A stretch of 62,714 nucleotides of DNA from contig WYBM01000029.1 in assembly GCA_011525915.1 (NCBI GenBank), positions 1 to 62,714 on the forward strand, read 5' to 3'. How positions within the stretch are numbered: the first letter of the stretch is position 1; each line of letters opens with the position of its first letter. Below are positions 25,061 to 32,773 of this stretch, one piece after another. The notes under the pieces were generated by a model. That model was given only the letters and a program-made list of their open reading frames with translations, did no database searches and had not been told where the DNA came from. The translations under genes and the position numbers were made by a program. This DNA is from Ardenticatenaceae bacterium. GTDB lineage: Bacteria; Chloroflexota; Anaerolineae; Promineifilales; Promineifilaceae.

Positions 25061-26200
25061 ATGCGCGAAGTAGCGATTTTGGGCGTGGGGCAAACGGCCG
25101 TGCGTGAGCATTGGGACGTTTCCCTGCGCCAGTTAGCGGTGGCGGCCGGCCAGGCAGCGCTGGCCGACGCTGACGTGAGGCGTGTAGACGCCATCTATGT
25201 GGGCAATATGACCAGCGGCAACCTGAACGAGCAGCACCATCTGGGTGCGTTGGTGGCTGATCATCTGGGCCAGCGTGGTGTGGAGGCCGTCAAGCTGGAA
25301 GCTGCCTGTGGCTCGGCCGGGTCGGCCATGCGCCAGGGTATCATGGCCATTGCCAGTGGGCAGATGGAGGCGGTGTTGGTCCTGGGTGTTGAGAAGATGA
25401 CAGAGACGGTATTTCCCGAAACCACATCGGCCCTGGTGACAGCGGCAGATGCTGACTACGAAGGAGTTCATGGTATTACCTTTGTCAGTTTAAATGCGCT
25501 GATCATGCGCCGGTATATGCACGAGTATGGGTATGAACGTGGTGACTTTGCCCCGTTTGCCCTGAACGCTCACGCCAACGGGGCCAAAAATCCGCATGCT
25601 TTTTTCCGCGAACCAATCACCCAGAACATATATGAAAAAGGGCGGGTGGTGGCGGACCCCATTACTTTGTTTGACGCTTCACCCATTGGTGATGGGGCGG
25701 CCGCGCTGCTGCTGGTCCCGGCCGAGAAAGCGCCACAGGCGGCGCGCGTGGTTGGCTCGGCCGTGGCCACCGATACTCTGGCGGTGCATGACCGTGAAGA
25801 TATGCTTTGGCTAAAGGCGGCAGAAATCTCTGCCAGGCGAGCGTATGCCCAGGCAGGTATTGGCCCGGAAGCTATTGACTTGTTTGAGCTGCATGATGCG
25901 TTTAGTGTGATGGCGGCACTGTCGTTAGAGTCATGTGGTTTTGCCGACCGCGGTCAGGCGGTGCGGCTGGCACAGGCAAGGGAAATTTTTCCAGACGGCC
26001 GTGTGCCTATTGCCACCATGGGCGGCCTTAAGGCACGGGGGCATCCGGTGGGGGCGACAGGTCTTTACCAGATTGCGGAAGCTGTTTTGCAGCTGCGTGG
26101 CGATGCCGGCCCTGCCCAAATTGATGGGGTGCGTACAGCGATGACACAAAACATCGGTGGCAGCGGGGCCACCATTGCCACCCACATCTTGAGGCGATGA
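25061..26200 (+). CDS. Thiolase-family protein (SCP-x/acetyl-CoA acetyltransferase type)
   Basis: 379 residues from the ATG at 25061, preceded by AGGAGA. Thiolase fold with the acyl-accepting Cys in EAACGSAGSAM (~87) and the catalytic His in GGLKARGHPVGATG (~330). The C-terminal motif reads QNIGGSGATIATHIL, without the second Cys of biosynthetic thiolases, as in the SCP-x/thiolase-like group. It could condense or cleave beta-ketoacyl-CoA. No DUF35 or HMG-CoA synthase partner, common beside such genes, is present here. Confidence 0.85.
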   Translation: MREVAILGVGQTAVREHWDVSLRQLAVAAGQAALADADVRRVDAIYVGNMTSGNLNEQHHLGALVADHLGQRGVEAVKLEAACGSAGSAMRQGIMAIASGQMEAVLVLGVEKMTETVFPETTSALVTAADADYEGVHGITFVSLNALIMRRYMHEYGYERGDFAPFALNAHANGAKNPHAFFREPITQNIYEKGRVVADPITLFDASPIGDGAAALLLVPAEKAPQAARVVGSAVATDTLAVHDREDMLWLKAAEISARRAYAQAGIGPEAIDLFELHDAFSVMAALSLESCGFADRGQAVRLAQAREIFPDGRVPIATMGGLKARGHPVGATGLYQIAEAVLQLRGDAGPAQIDGVRTAMTQNIGGSGATIATHILRR

Positions 26201-26203
26201 TGC

Positions 26204-26230
26204 CGTGGGGGGGCCTCAGGCCGCCCCACG
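26204..26230 (+). terminator. GC-rich hairpin after the thiolase gene
   Basis: CGTGGGG (26204-26210) pairs with CCCCACG (26224-26230), and an inner GGCC/GGCC stem closes a TCA loop. It lies right after the stop codon. There is no U-tract, so it may terminate weakly or protect the 3' end. Confidence 0.5.
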
Positions 26231-26368
26231 CACCACTCAAATAGTCCATTAGTCCTATTCCCCCCTTTTTACCTTCATTTTTACTGATAGGTGGCCAGCA
26301 TAAGCTAGAATCTGGCTTGTTGGCTTAGTGAGCAGGTAACATTTACAGTAGCACTTCAGGGTCAAAAA

Positions 26369-28240
26369 TTGCTGCAATCAAACCGCACTGAATACACCTC
26401 TATTTCCCCACGGCTGCAAACCATTCTACAGCAGGTTGTAGATGACGTTGTGGAGCGCCTGGGCTGTGTGGGCGCCCTGGCCACAACGTTAGAAAATGAT
26501 AAAGGGCTTTATTTGCGGGCCTCTTCTTTTAACGCGCCGCCACAGGTGGCACCACCCCCCTATTTTTGGGCGCAGGGGGGCATGAACCCCACCACTTCCC
26601 AGGCCATTGCTTATCTGGATGATCACAAACACCGGAAGAACCTGAGTGTCACGGCCGTGAATGAAGTGCACTCTCATGCCCATCCTTACAGCATTACCGA
26701 TAGCCTTTATGACCTTTTCCGCCCTATGGGCGATGAAAAAGTGGTAGACCAGATTCAGGCCGACCTGCATATTGCGCAGATAGTGGTCGTGCCTTTTATT
26801 GTGCACCATGATGTGGTAGGTACATTAATTGCCCTGACGGCGACGGCCTTTGCTGCTCAGGAGATTGATTTCCTGGTGGCTTTTGGCCATCAGGCGGCTT
26901 CGGCTGTACAGAGCCATTATCACCTGACGGCGATGGAAGCGTTGGAGCGCGTCATCTTCAAACTTCAGGCGCGTATGACCGATGAAGTGGAAGTGCTGCA
27001 AACGGTCGTAGATGCTGTGGTGCATGATCTAGGCTACCAGGGGGCTATGGTAGCGACTCTGGAAGAAGGTAATGCTTTGCCGGTACGGGCTTATGCGTTA
27101 GAGGGCAGCAGTGCCCTGTTAGGGCAGTGGGAGAAGATGGCGGGGAAATCGCTGATGGGACCTGATGCCGTTGTTTTTCTGGACGATGACAGGTACAAAG
27201 ATAATTTGAGTGTACGCGCGGTGAAAGGGCTTAACGGCCGTCCACAAAACTACCTGACCTCAAACAATCTGTATGACCTGTTACGCCCTATTGCTCCCAA
27301 AACTGTGGCCGACCTGGCTCAAACGGCGCTGGGCATCAAGCAGGTCATTGCCGTCCCGTTTTTTATTGAAGATGAAATTGTTGGTAATTTATTTGTAGCC
27401 TCGCGGCGCTCCCGTTTTTTGCCGTGGGAAATATCTTTGTTGACCAGTTTTGGGCAGCAGGCGGCCGCCGGTGTGCGTAATGCCCGTCTTTACCGTGAAG
27501 CAGCCGAGCAGCGGCGTATTGCCGAACAGTTTGGGCGTATGGCCTTTAGCGCCACCGCTTCGGTGCATACATTGGGCAACCATATTAGCGCTGTGCGCAC
27601 CTACCTGCACTTGTTGTCTGGGCTGGCCGGGTATTCCACCAGCCAGCAGCAAGAAATCTTGCACAACAACGCCAATATGCTGGATCGGCTGCGCCGAGCT
27701 TCAGAGATGCTGGCCAGGCTGCACGAACCCTGGCGCGAATTGTCTGACGAACCGGTAAGTGTGAATGATTGTGTGGTTGCCGCGCTGAATGCGGTCTTCC
27801 CCCAGCTCATGGAAAGCAGCCATACCAATAACCTGGCCGCAGAAATGGGTGCCCATATCCACATTTTGCTTTCACCGAACTTGCCACCAGTGTTTACGGC
27901 CGCAGAAATGCTGACCGAAGCTTTCCGGGTGGTGCTCAAAAATGCCCGTGATGCCGTACGAGAAACGGGTAAAGTTGGTGATTTGTGGATCACCAGCGCG
28001 CTGGCCGCAGACGGCCGTATGTGCATTACCATCAAAGATAACGGCGTAGGCATTCCTAAAGAAAACCTGCCACACATTTTTGACATGGGCTGGACGACCA
28101 AAGAAGATCAGGGAATGGGATTTGGTCTCTTCTGGACAAAAGATTACATTCATGGTTTGGGTGGGCAAATTGAAGCAGAAACGGTTTGGGGTGAAGGAAG
28201 CACTTTCCATTTGAGCTTACCTTTTGCTGCCGGTCATTAA
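26369..28240 (+). CDS. Histidine kinase with two GAF domains
   Basis: 623 residues, no membrane segment, so a cytoplasmic sensor. Two GAF-type domains (~12-190 and ~200-375) share the internal pattern LDD.....NLSV.AV....YLYDL.RP, a sign of duplication. A dimerisation helix region with a candidate phospho-His (SVHTLGNHISAVRTYL, ~392-407) is atypical. The ATPase domain is clear: VLKNARDAV (N box), DNGVGIPKENLPHIF (G1) and GMGFGLFWTK (G2). The start is TTG at 26369 with a poor ribosome binding site. No receiver gene is adjacent. The next gene is the ECF sigma factor, which may be unrelated. Confidence 0.85.
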   Translation: MLQSNRTEYTSISPRLQTILQQVVDDVVERLGCVGALATTLENDKGLYLRASSFNAPPQVAPPPYFWAQGGMNPTTSQAIAYLDDHKHRKNLSVTAVNEVHSHAHPYSITDSLYDLFRPMGDEKVVDQIQADLHIAQIVVVPFIVHHDVVGTLIALTATAFAAQEIDFLVAFGHQAASAVQSHYHLTAMEALERVIFKLQARMTDEVEVLQTVVDAVVHDLGYQGAMVATLEEGNALPVRAYALEGSSALLGQWEKMAGKSLMGPDAVVFLDDDRYKDNLSVRAVKGLNGRPQNYLTSNNLYDLLRPIAPKTVADLAQTALGIKQVIAVPFFIEDEIVGNLFVASRRSRFLPWEISLLTSFGQQAAAGVRNARLYREAAEQRRIAEQFGRMAFSATASVHTLGNHISAVRTYLHLLSGLAGYSTSQQQEILHNNANMLDRLRRASEMLARLHEPWRELSDEPVSVNDCVVAALNAVFPQLMESSHTNNLAAEMGAHIHILLSPNLPPVFTAAEMLTEAFRVVLKNARDAVRETGKVGDLWITSALAADGRMCITIKDNGVGIPKENLPHIFDMGWTTKEDQGMGFGLFWTKDYIHGLGGQIEAETVWGEGSTFHLSLPFAAGH

Positions 28241-28313
28241 TAAGTAGTGCCTGAATGATGATGTAGGCCAGCGTGGGTTCCCTGGTGGCCTTAAGCGCTG
28301 CTTGCAACCCCCT

Positions 28314-28342
28314 TTGACAAACAATCTGGCGAATGTTATAAC
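28314..28342 (+). promoter_or_regulatory. Sigma-70-type promoter of ECF sigma gene (module A)
   Basis: TTGACA (28314-28319), an exact 17-base spacer, TATAAC (28337-28342). Transcription should start near 28349, about 67 bases before the TTG start. So the sigma gene is probably expressed by the housekeeping polymerase rather than by autoactivation alone. Confidence 0.75.
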
Positions 28343-28415
28343 CTGTTTGGTCTGGTAACGGCCGTTGCACACCTGTGTACACCACTACCCTGACAACAAC
28401 CGGTGAGAGACAACT

Positions 28416-29027
28416 TTGGAAACAAAACCCCAATCTGGCACATCGTCAGAACCCGCGTCCCCCACTCCCCCCCCTGACTGGACAAAAGTCACCGACTCTG
28501 AATTAATTGCGGCCTGCCTGGATGGGCATGAAAACGCCTGGGCTGCGCTTATTGAACGTTACGGCCGTCTCATCTACACCATTCCGCTGCGTTTTGGGTA
28601 CTCTAAGGTGGTGGCTGATGAAATTTTTCAGGAGACCTGCCTGATTTTGTTAGAGGGCTTGGAGACGTTGCAGGACAGGCAGCGCATTAGCTCCTGGTTG
28701 ATGACCGTGGCCCGCCGGGCCTGCATTCAGCGAATAAGACGGCGCCCCAAACTGGAAGCCGCGGAATTACAGGACACTTACCCGGCCTCAAACACACCTA
28801 TTGAAGAAGATTTGTTGCGTTTAGAACGGCAGCAACTGGTGCAGCAGGCGCTGGCTAATTTGTCAGAGCGAGATCAGAAGCTGCTGCGGGCGTTGTTTTT
28901 TGAAGAACCCCGACGGCCGTATGAAGAGATCGCCCAAGAATTACAAATTCCAGGAGGCAGTATTGGCCCCTTGCGAGCCCGCGGCTTAAAAAAGCTGCGG
29001 CGAGAAATTTTAAAGCTAGAAAAGTGA
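28416..29027 (+). CDS. ECF-type RNA polymerase sigma factor (module A)
   Basis: 203 residues from TTG 28416. Region 2 spans ~35-108 (ALIERYGRLIYTIPLRF, DEIFQETCLILLEGL, SSWLMTVARRACIQRIRR), region 4 spans ~140-200 (LSERDQKLLRALFFEEPRRPYEEIA, then a helix-turn-helix). The ~25-residue Pro/Ser N-terminal tail is unusual. The next two genes encode an anti-sigma-like protein and a TPR-CHAT protease in the same direction. This suggests the sigma factor is held inactive and then released by proteolysis (inference). Confidence 0.9.
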   Translation: METKPQSGTSSEPASPTPPPDWTKVTDSELIAACLDGHENAWAALIERYGRLIYTIPLRFGYSKVVADEIFQETCLILLEGLETLQDRQRISSWLMTVARRACIQRIRRRPKLEAAELQDTYPASNTPIEEDLLRLERQQLVQQALANLSERDQKLLRALFFEEPRRPYEEIAQELQIPGGSIGPLRARGLKKLRREILKLEK

Positions 29028-29067
29028 CCTTAGACTGTGATAGAGGCCAGGACACGCTGGTCGTTTG

Positions 29068-29210
29068 CTGTATTTTTCTGTGCTTAACGGCTACTGTTAG
29101 GTAAACCGCGAAAAGTTTTCAGATGTAAAAAGAGGCGTTTTCTCGCGGTTTACTCGAGTAATCGGCAACGCCTAAAGCGATTTTATGCCTGAATTGTTGT
29201 TGCCGATTAC
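29068..29210 (+). promoter_or_regulatory. Leader region with two stem-loops and a motif shared with the cellulase promoter
   Basis: The motif CTACTGTTAG followed by GTAAACCGC (29091-29109) recurs with one mismatch at 35039-35057. GTAAACCGCGA (29101-29111) pairs with TCGCGGTTTAC (29143-29153). GTAATCGGCAAC (29158-29169) pairs perfectly with GTTGCCGATTAC (29199-29210). The two hairpins fill the 228-base gap between the sigma gene and the anti-sigma-like gene. They could terminate or attenuate readthrough, and the shared motif could be recognised by a regulator or by the sigma factor itself. Confidence 0.55.
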
Positions 29211-29255
29211 CTAAGGCAGGGAGATTTTAACCTTATACTGTATTTAGAGAACTAC

Positions 29256-29873
29256 ATGGAAACATTAAGTTTTGAAACATTGGTAGATTATTTAAATGGC
29301 GATTTGTCGGAAGTAGACCTTACGGCCGTAGAGAAGTTGTTACAAGCAAACCCGGCTGCGCAGCAAGAACTGGAAGAAGTTCGCCGAACCCTGGCCAGCC
29401 TGCAAGCGTATGATCTGGTAGAGCCGGCGCCTTCTTTGTTGGGGAGAGTGCAGGCCGCGTTCCGGCGCAAACTAGGCCAACGGCCTGACCGGGCACATCG
29501 TGAGGCCTCCCTGCAGTTTGACAGTTGGTCACAGCCTTTACCTGTGGGTGTAAGGGGGATACCACAAGAACGGCAGCTATTGTTCCACGAAGGGAATTAT
29601 GACCTGGATTTACAGGTGGTGAATGATCGTGCCGCCAATGCCTATGTTATGCGCGGCCAATTATTGGGCGATTCATCCCCCATTCAACAGGAATTAGAAG
29701 GCATTGCTCTGAATTTGCACAACACGACCAACGGCCTGGAACGTCGCAGCCTGACTGACCATTACGGCCGTTTTTCATTTTCTGATTTAGACCAGGGAAA
29801 TTATATCCTGATGGTAGAACTGGAAAGTTATGACATGGTGATCGTCTTGGACTCTTTATCTGTTACCGGATGA
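29256..29873 (+). CDS. Putative anti-sigma protein with C-terminal beta-sandwich (module A)
   Basis: 205 residues, no membrane segment. Residues 1-70 (LVDYLNGDLSEVDLTAVEKLLQ, then a long helix) look like the anti-sigma N-terminal domain but without the zinc-binding His and Cys. A linker follows, then a beta-rich domain (~95-205) ending in LTDHYGRFSFSDLDQGNYIL, like carboxypeptidase-regulatory folds. Position right after an ECF sigma gene supports the anti-sigma reading, which is inferred. The stop overlaps the TPR-CHAT start (ATGA), so the two are coupled. It is a candidate substrate of that protease. The protein in the second module (53529) has the same two-part plan. Confidence 0.6.
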   Translation: METLSFETLVDYLNGDLSEVDLTAVEKLLQANPAAQQELEEVRRTLASLQAYDLVEPAPSLLGRVQAAFRRKLGQRPDRAHREASLQFDSWSQPLPVGVRGIPQERQLLFHEGNYDLDLQVVNDRAANAYVMRGQLLGDSSPIQQELEGIALNLHNTTNGLERRSLTDHYGRFSFSDLDQGNYILMVELESYDMVIVLDSLSVTG

Positions 29874-32737
29874 CCAATACCAACCTTGATTCCCTCTTGC
29901 AGTTGGATGCCGAAGAGGCGCAGCGACAATGGTTGCAACAATTTGCCCCTGCCAAAGATGACTCCTTGCTTCAAGCGGTAGAGGTTGAAGCCCAACGACG
30001 CTGGCGTACCAATCCACACACAGCTTTCCCCCTGGCCCGCATCATTTCCCTGGCGGCGGCTATATGGGCTGACCAGGAAGTTGTTGCCACAGGGCTGCAC
30101 ATGGAGGCCAATACCCATTGGTTTTTGTCTGATCATCGGGTGGCACTGGCGCTTTACCGGGCAGCCCGCAACCTCTATGATTCATTAGGGCTGGATCTTA
30201 AAGCTGCCCGGGTGGCTGTAGGCCAGCTAAACGCTATGATGTACCTGGGCATGTATGATGAAGGCCTACAACTGGCTGACCAGGCCGGTGCTGTGTTTCG
30301 GCAGCATACAGATGACCTGGCGTTGAGCAAAATTGTCATGAACCGGGGTAACATCCTCTTTCGGTTGGGACGTTACCAGGAGGCACTGACCAGCTACCAG
30401 GAAGCCCAGACGATCTTTACTTCACTGGCCGATCATCACCATGCGGCGATGGCGCGTGTCAATGCCGCCAGTGTGTATATGACGTTGGATGCTTTTGCCC
30501 AGGCGGAACAGCTGCTGCAGCAGGCGCGCCTCATCTTTGCCACCGAAGCCATGCAAGGCATGTTAGCTCTGGTAGATCATAATCTGGCAGAGCTTTCTTT
30601 TTATCAGGGGCAGTATCAACAAGCTTTGCAAATCTTTAACCAGGCGCGGCAGACCTTTGTGGCCCAAGACAGCCACGTAGACGTGGCCTATGTGGATTTG
30701 TACCGGAGCGATGTCTACCTGGCGCTGAATTTGTGGGCAGAGGCCTTGAACCTGGCGCAGTCGGCGCGACGGCCGTTTCAAGAAGCCGAAATGAACTGGG
30801 AAATGGGTCGTCTGTGGCTGAATGAAGCTGCTGCCCTGGCCCATCTGGCTAACGGCCGTACGCCTGAACCGGCGTTGGCGCAGGCACGCCTGCACTTTGA
30901 TGAAGATGGTAACCATTTCTGGCTGGCGTTTACAGACTTGTATGAAGCTACCTTTGCCTGGCGTCAAGGTGAAGTGACTCTGGCCCGGCAGCGGGCCCAG
31001 GCCGCCATGACCCCCTTCCGCGAAGCCGGGCTGCACAGCCGCCTGGCCCAGTGCCACATTGTTCTGGGTGAATCTGCTTTGCTGGAAAACAACCAGGAAG
31101 AAGCGGCCGCCTGGTTTACCCAGGCCCTGGCGATGTTGGAAACGGCCGATCTGCCGGCCATTACCTATGTGTGCCACTACGGGTTGGGCCGGATCGCCCA
31201 GATGCGCGGCGGCCTGGATGAAGCCCGCCTGTATTATCGTCAATCCATTGGCGCCATTGAACGGCTGCAGGCCGCCATTGGCGCAGAGGATTATAAGATC
31301 GCCTTTCTGAGCGATAAACTGCGCGTCTATGAAGCTCACATTTTGCTTTGCTTGCAATCTGGCGGCGAAACAGACTTGCAAGAGGCATTTGCCACCGTGG
31401 AGCAGGCCAAGTCGCGGGCGTTGTTAGATTTGTTGGCGCGTGAGGTAAAAACGGCCGTGGCTTCAGAAGCAGAGGCCGCTTTTGTGGCCGAATTAGAGCG
31501 CTTGAAGCGCGAACTTAACTGGTATTACAACCGCCTTCACGGGGGCCAGGCAGACAGCCGCGAGCGGTCGGTTCAACAAATGCGTGCCCTGACAACGGCC
31601 GTGGCCAGACGTGAACAAGCGCTCAGCCAGCTGCTCCATCGCTGGCGCAGCCCTGACCTGGCCGCTGCCTCCCCCAACGTCATTTGGACCATTTCGCTGG
31701 CGCAAATACAGGCAGTGTTAGCCCCCCAGACCATGCTTCTGGAATTTTATGCCACCAACGCCTGTATTCTTGTTTTTGGCATCACGGCTGACGCTGTCTG
31801 GAGCCAGGAATTGCCGATCGCTGACAGCACCATTGCCGATGCTCTGGGTCAACTGCGCTTCCAAATGAATAAATTTGGTTACGGGGCTGCGTATAGCGAA
31901 CGCCATGCCCACACGCTGCGCCAGAGTGTTGATGATATCCTTCGTTTGCTCTATGAACTGCTTATTGCCCCCATTGCCGGCCGGCTCACGGCCGATACGC
32001 TGATCATTGTGCCTCATGGGGTGCTTCATTATGTGCCCTTTCATGCCCTTTATGATGGTCAGGCGTATTTGCTGGAAAACAAGGTCATCTCCTATTCTCC
32101 CAGCGCCACCATACTTTACCGGCTGTTGCTGCTGGCCAACGGCCGTACCTACACCGCCCCGGTGATTGTGGGCCTGGCTGACAAGGCCATTCCTCATGCT
32201 CAAACTGAAGCCCAGGCCATTGCTTCGTTGTTTTCTGGCGCTCGGCTGCGGCTGGGTAGCCAGGCTACCCTGGATGCGATTCGGGCCGATCTATCTCACG
32301 CGGCTTTTTGGCATTTATCTACCCATGCCACTTTCCGCTCAGATAACCCCCTGTTTTCCGCGTTAAAGCTGGCCGATGGCTGGTTAAGTGTTAATGATTT
32401 GTATGCTTTTAGCCAACTTCCGCCCCTGGTAACGCTCAGTGCGTGTGAAACGGGGCGCTATCAGGTGGCCGTAGGTGATGAATTGATGGGCCTTTGCCGT
32501 GGCTTGTTGGCCGCGGGCGCCCGTTCCGTGGTAGTCAGTTTATGGATGGCCGAGGATGAGTCTACCGCTCAATTAATGACCCGATTTTACGGCAGTCTAC
32601 AGCAAGGCGCCCCTTTAAACCATGCGTTGCGTGATGCACAGTTGTATATGATGAACCAAAAACCACATCCTTATTACTGGGCGTCATTTGTGTTAATTGG
32701 GGGCACACATAACCCGCTAACCCAACACCATCTGTAA
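29870..32737 (+). CDS. TPR-CHAT caspase-like protease (module A)
   Basis: 955 residues. About ten TPR units (~60-480) are followed by a helical linker (~490-600) and a CHAT domain (~640-950). CHAT is a caspase-fold Cys protease domain; the dyad is His819 (WHLSTHATF) and Cys859 (TLSACETG), spaced as in active members. No signal peptide, so it is cytoplasmic. In Craspase the TPR-CHAT protein Csx29 cleaves Csx30, which holds a sigma factor. Here the protease is coupled to an anti-sigma-like gene behind a sigma gene, so a similar release mechanism is proposed. What activates it is unknown; the TPR part is the obvious sensor. No CRISPR effector is present. Confidence 0.88.
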   Translation: MTNTNLDSLLQLDAEEAQRQWLQQFAPAKDDSLLQAVEVEAQRRWRTNPHTAFPLARIISLAAAIWADQEVVATGLHMEANTHWFLSDHRVALALYRAARNLYDSLGLDLKAARVAVGQLNAMMYLGMYDEGLQLADQAGAVFRQHTDDLALSKIVMNRGNILFRLGRYQEALTSYQEAQTIFTSLADHHHAAMARVNAASVYMTLDAFAQAEQLLQQARLIFATEAMQGMLALVDHNLAELSFYQGQYQQALQIFNQARQTFVAQDSHVDVAYVDLYRSDVYLALNLWAEALNLAQSARRPFQEAEMNWEMGRLWLNEAAALAHLANGRTPEPALAQARLHFDEDGNHFWLAFTDLYEATFAWRQGEVTLARQRAQAAMTPFREAGLHSRLAQCHIVLGESALLENNQEEAAAWFTQALAMLETADLPAITYVCHYGLGRIAQMRGGLDEARLYYRQSIGAIERLQAAIGAEDYKIAFLSDKLRVYEAHILLCLQSGGETDLQEAFATVEQAKSRALLDLLAREVKTAVASEAEAAFVAELERLKRELNWYYNRLHGGQADSRERSVQQMRALTTAVARREQALSQLLHRWRSPDLAAASPNVIWTISLAQIQAVLAPQTMLLEFYATNACILVFGITADAVWSQELPIADSTIADALGQLRFQMNKFGYGAAYSERHAHTLRQSVDDILRLLYELLIAPIAGRLTADTLIIVPHGVLHYVPFHALYDGQAYLLENKVISYSPSATILYRLLLLANGRTYTAPVIVGLADKAIPHAQTEAQAIASLFSGARLRLGSQATLDAIRADLSHAAFWHLSTHATFRSDNPLFSALKLADGWLSVNDLYAFSQLPPLVTLSACETGRYQVAVGDELMGLCRGLLAAGARSVVVSLWMAEDESTAQLMTRFYGSLQQGAPLNHALRDAQLYMMNQKPHPYYWASFVLIGGTHNPLTQHHL

Positions 32738-32773
32738 TGGAACCGCGCAAAGCAGTCAAAGGAGAAGTGGAAC

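Noticed and set aside
28416..32737. Type III-E CRISPR (Craspase) locus
   Set aside because: TPR-CHAT and sigma genes fit, but there is no Cas7-11-like effector, array or Cas1/Cas2 in the window. Only the regulatory analogy is kept.
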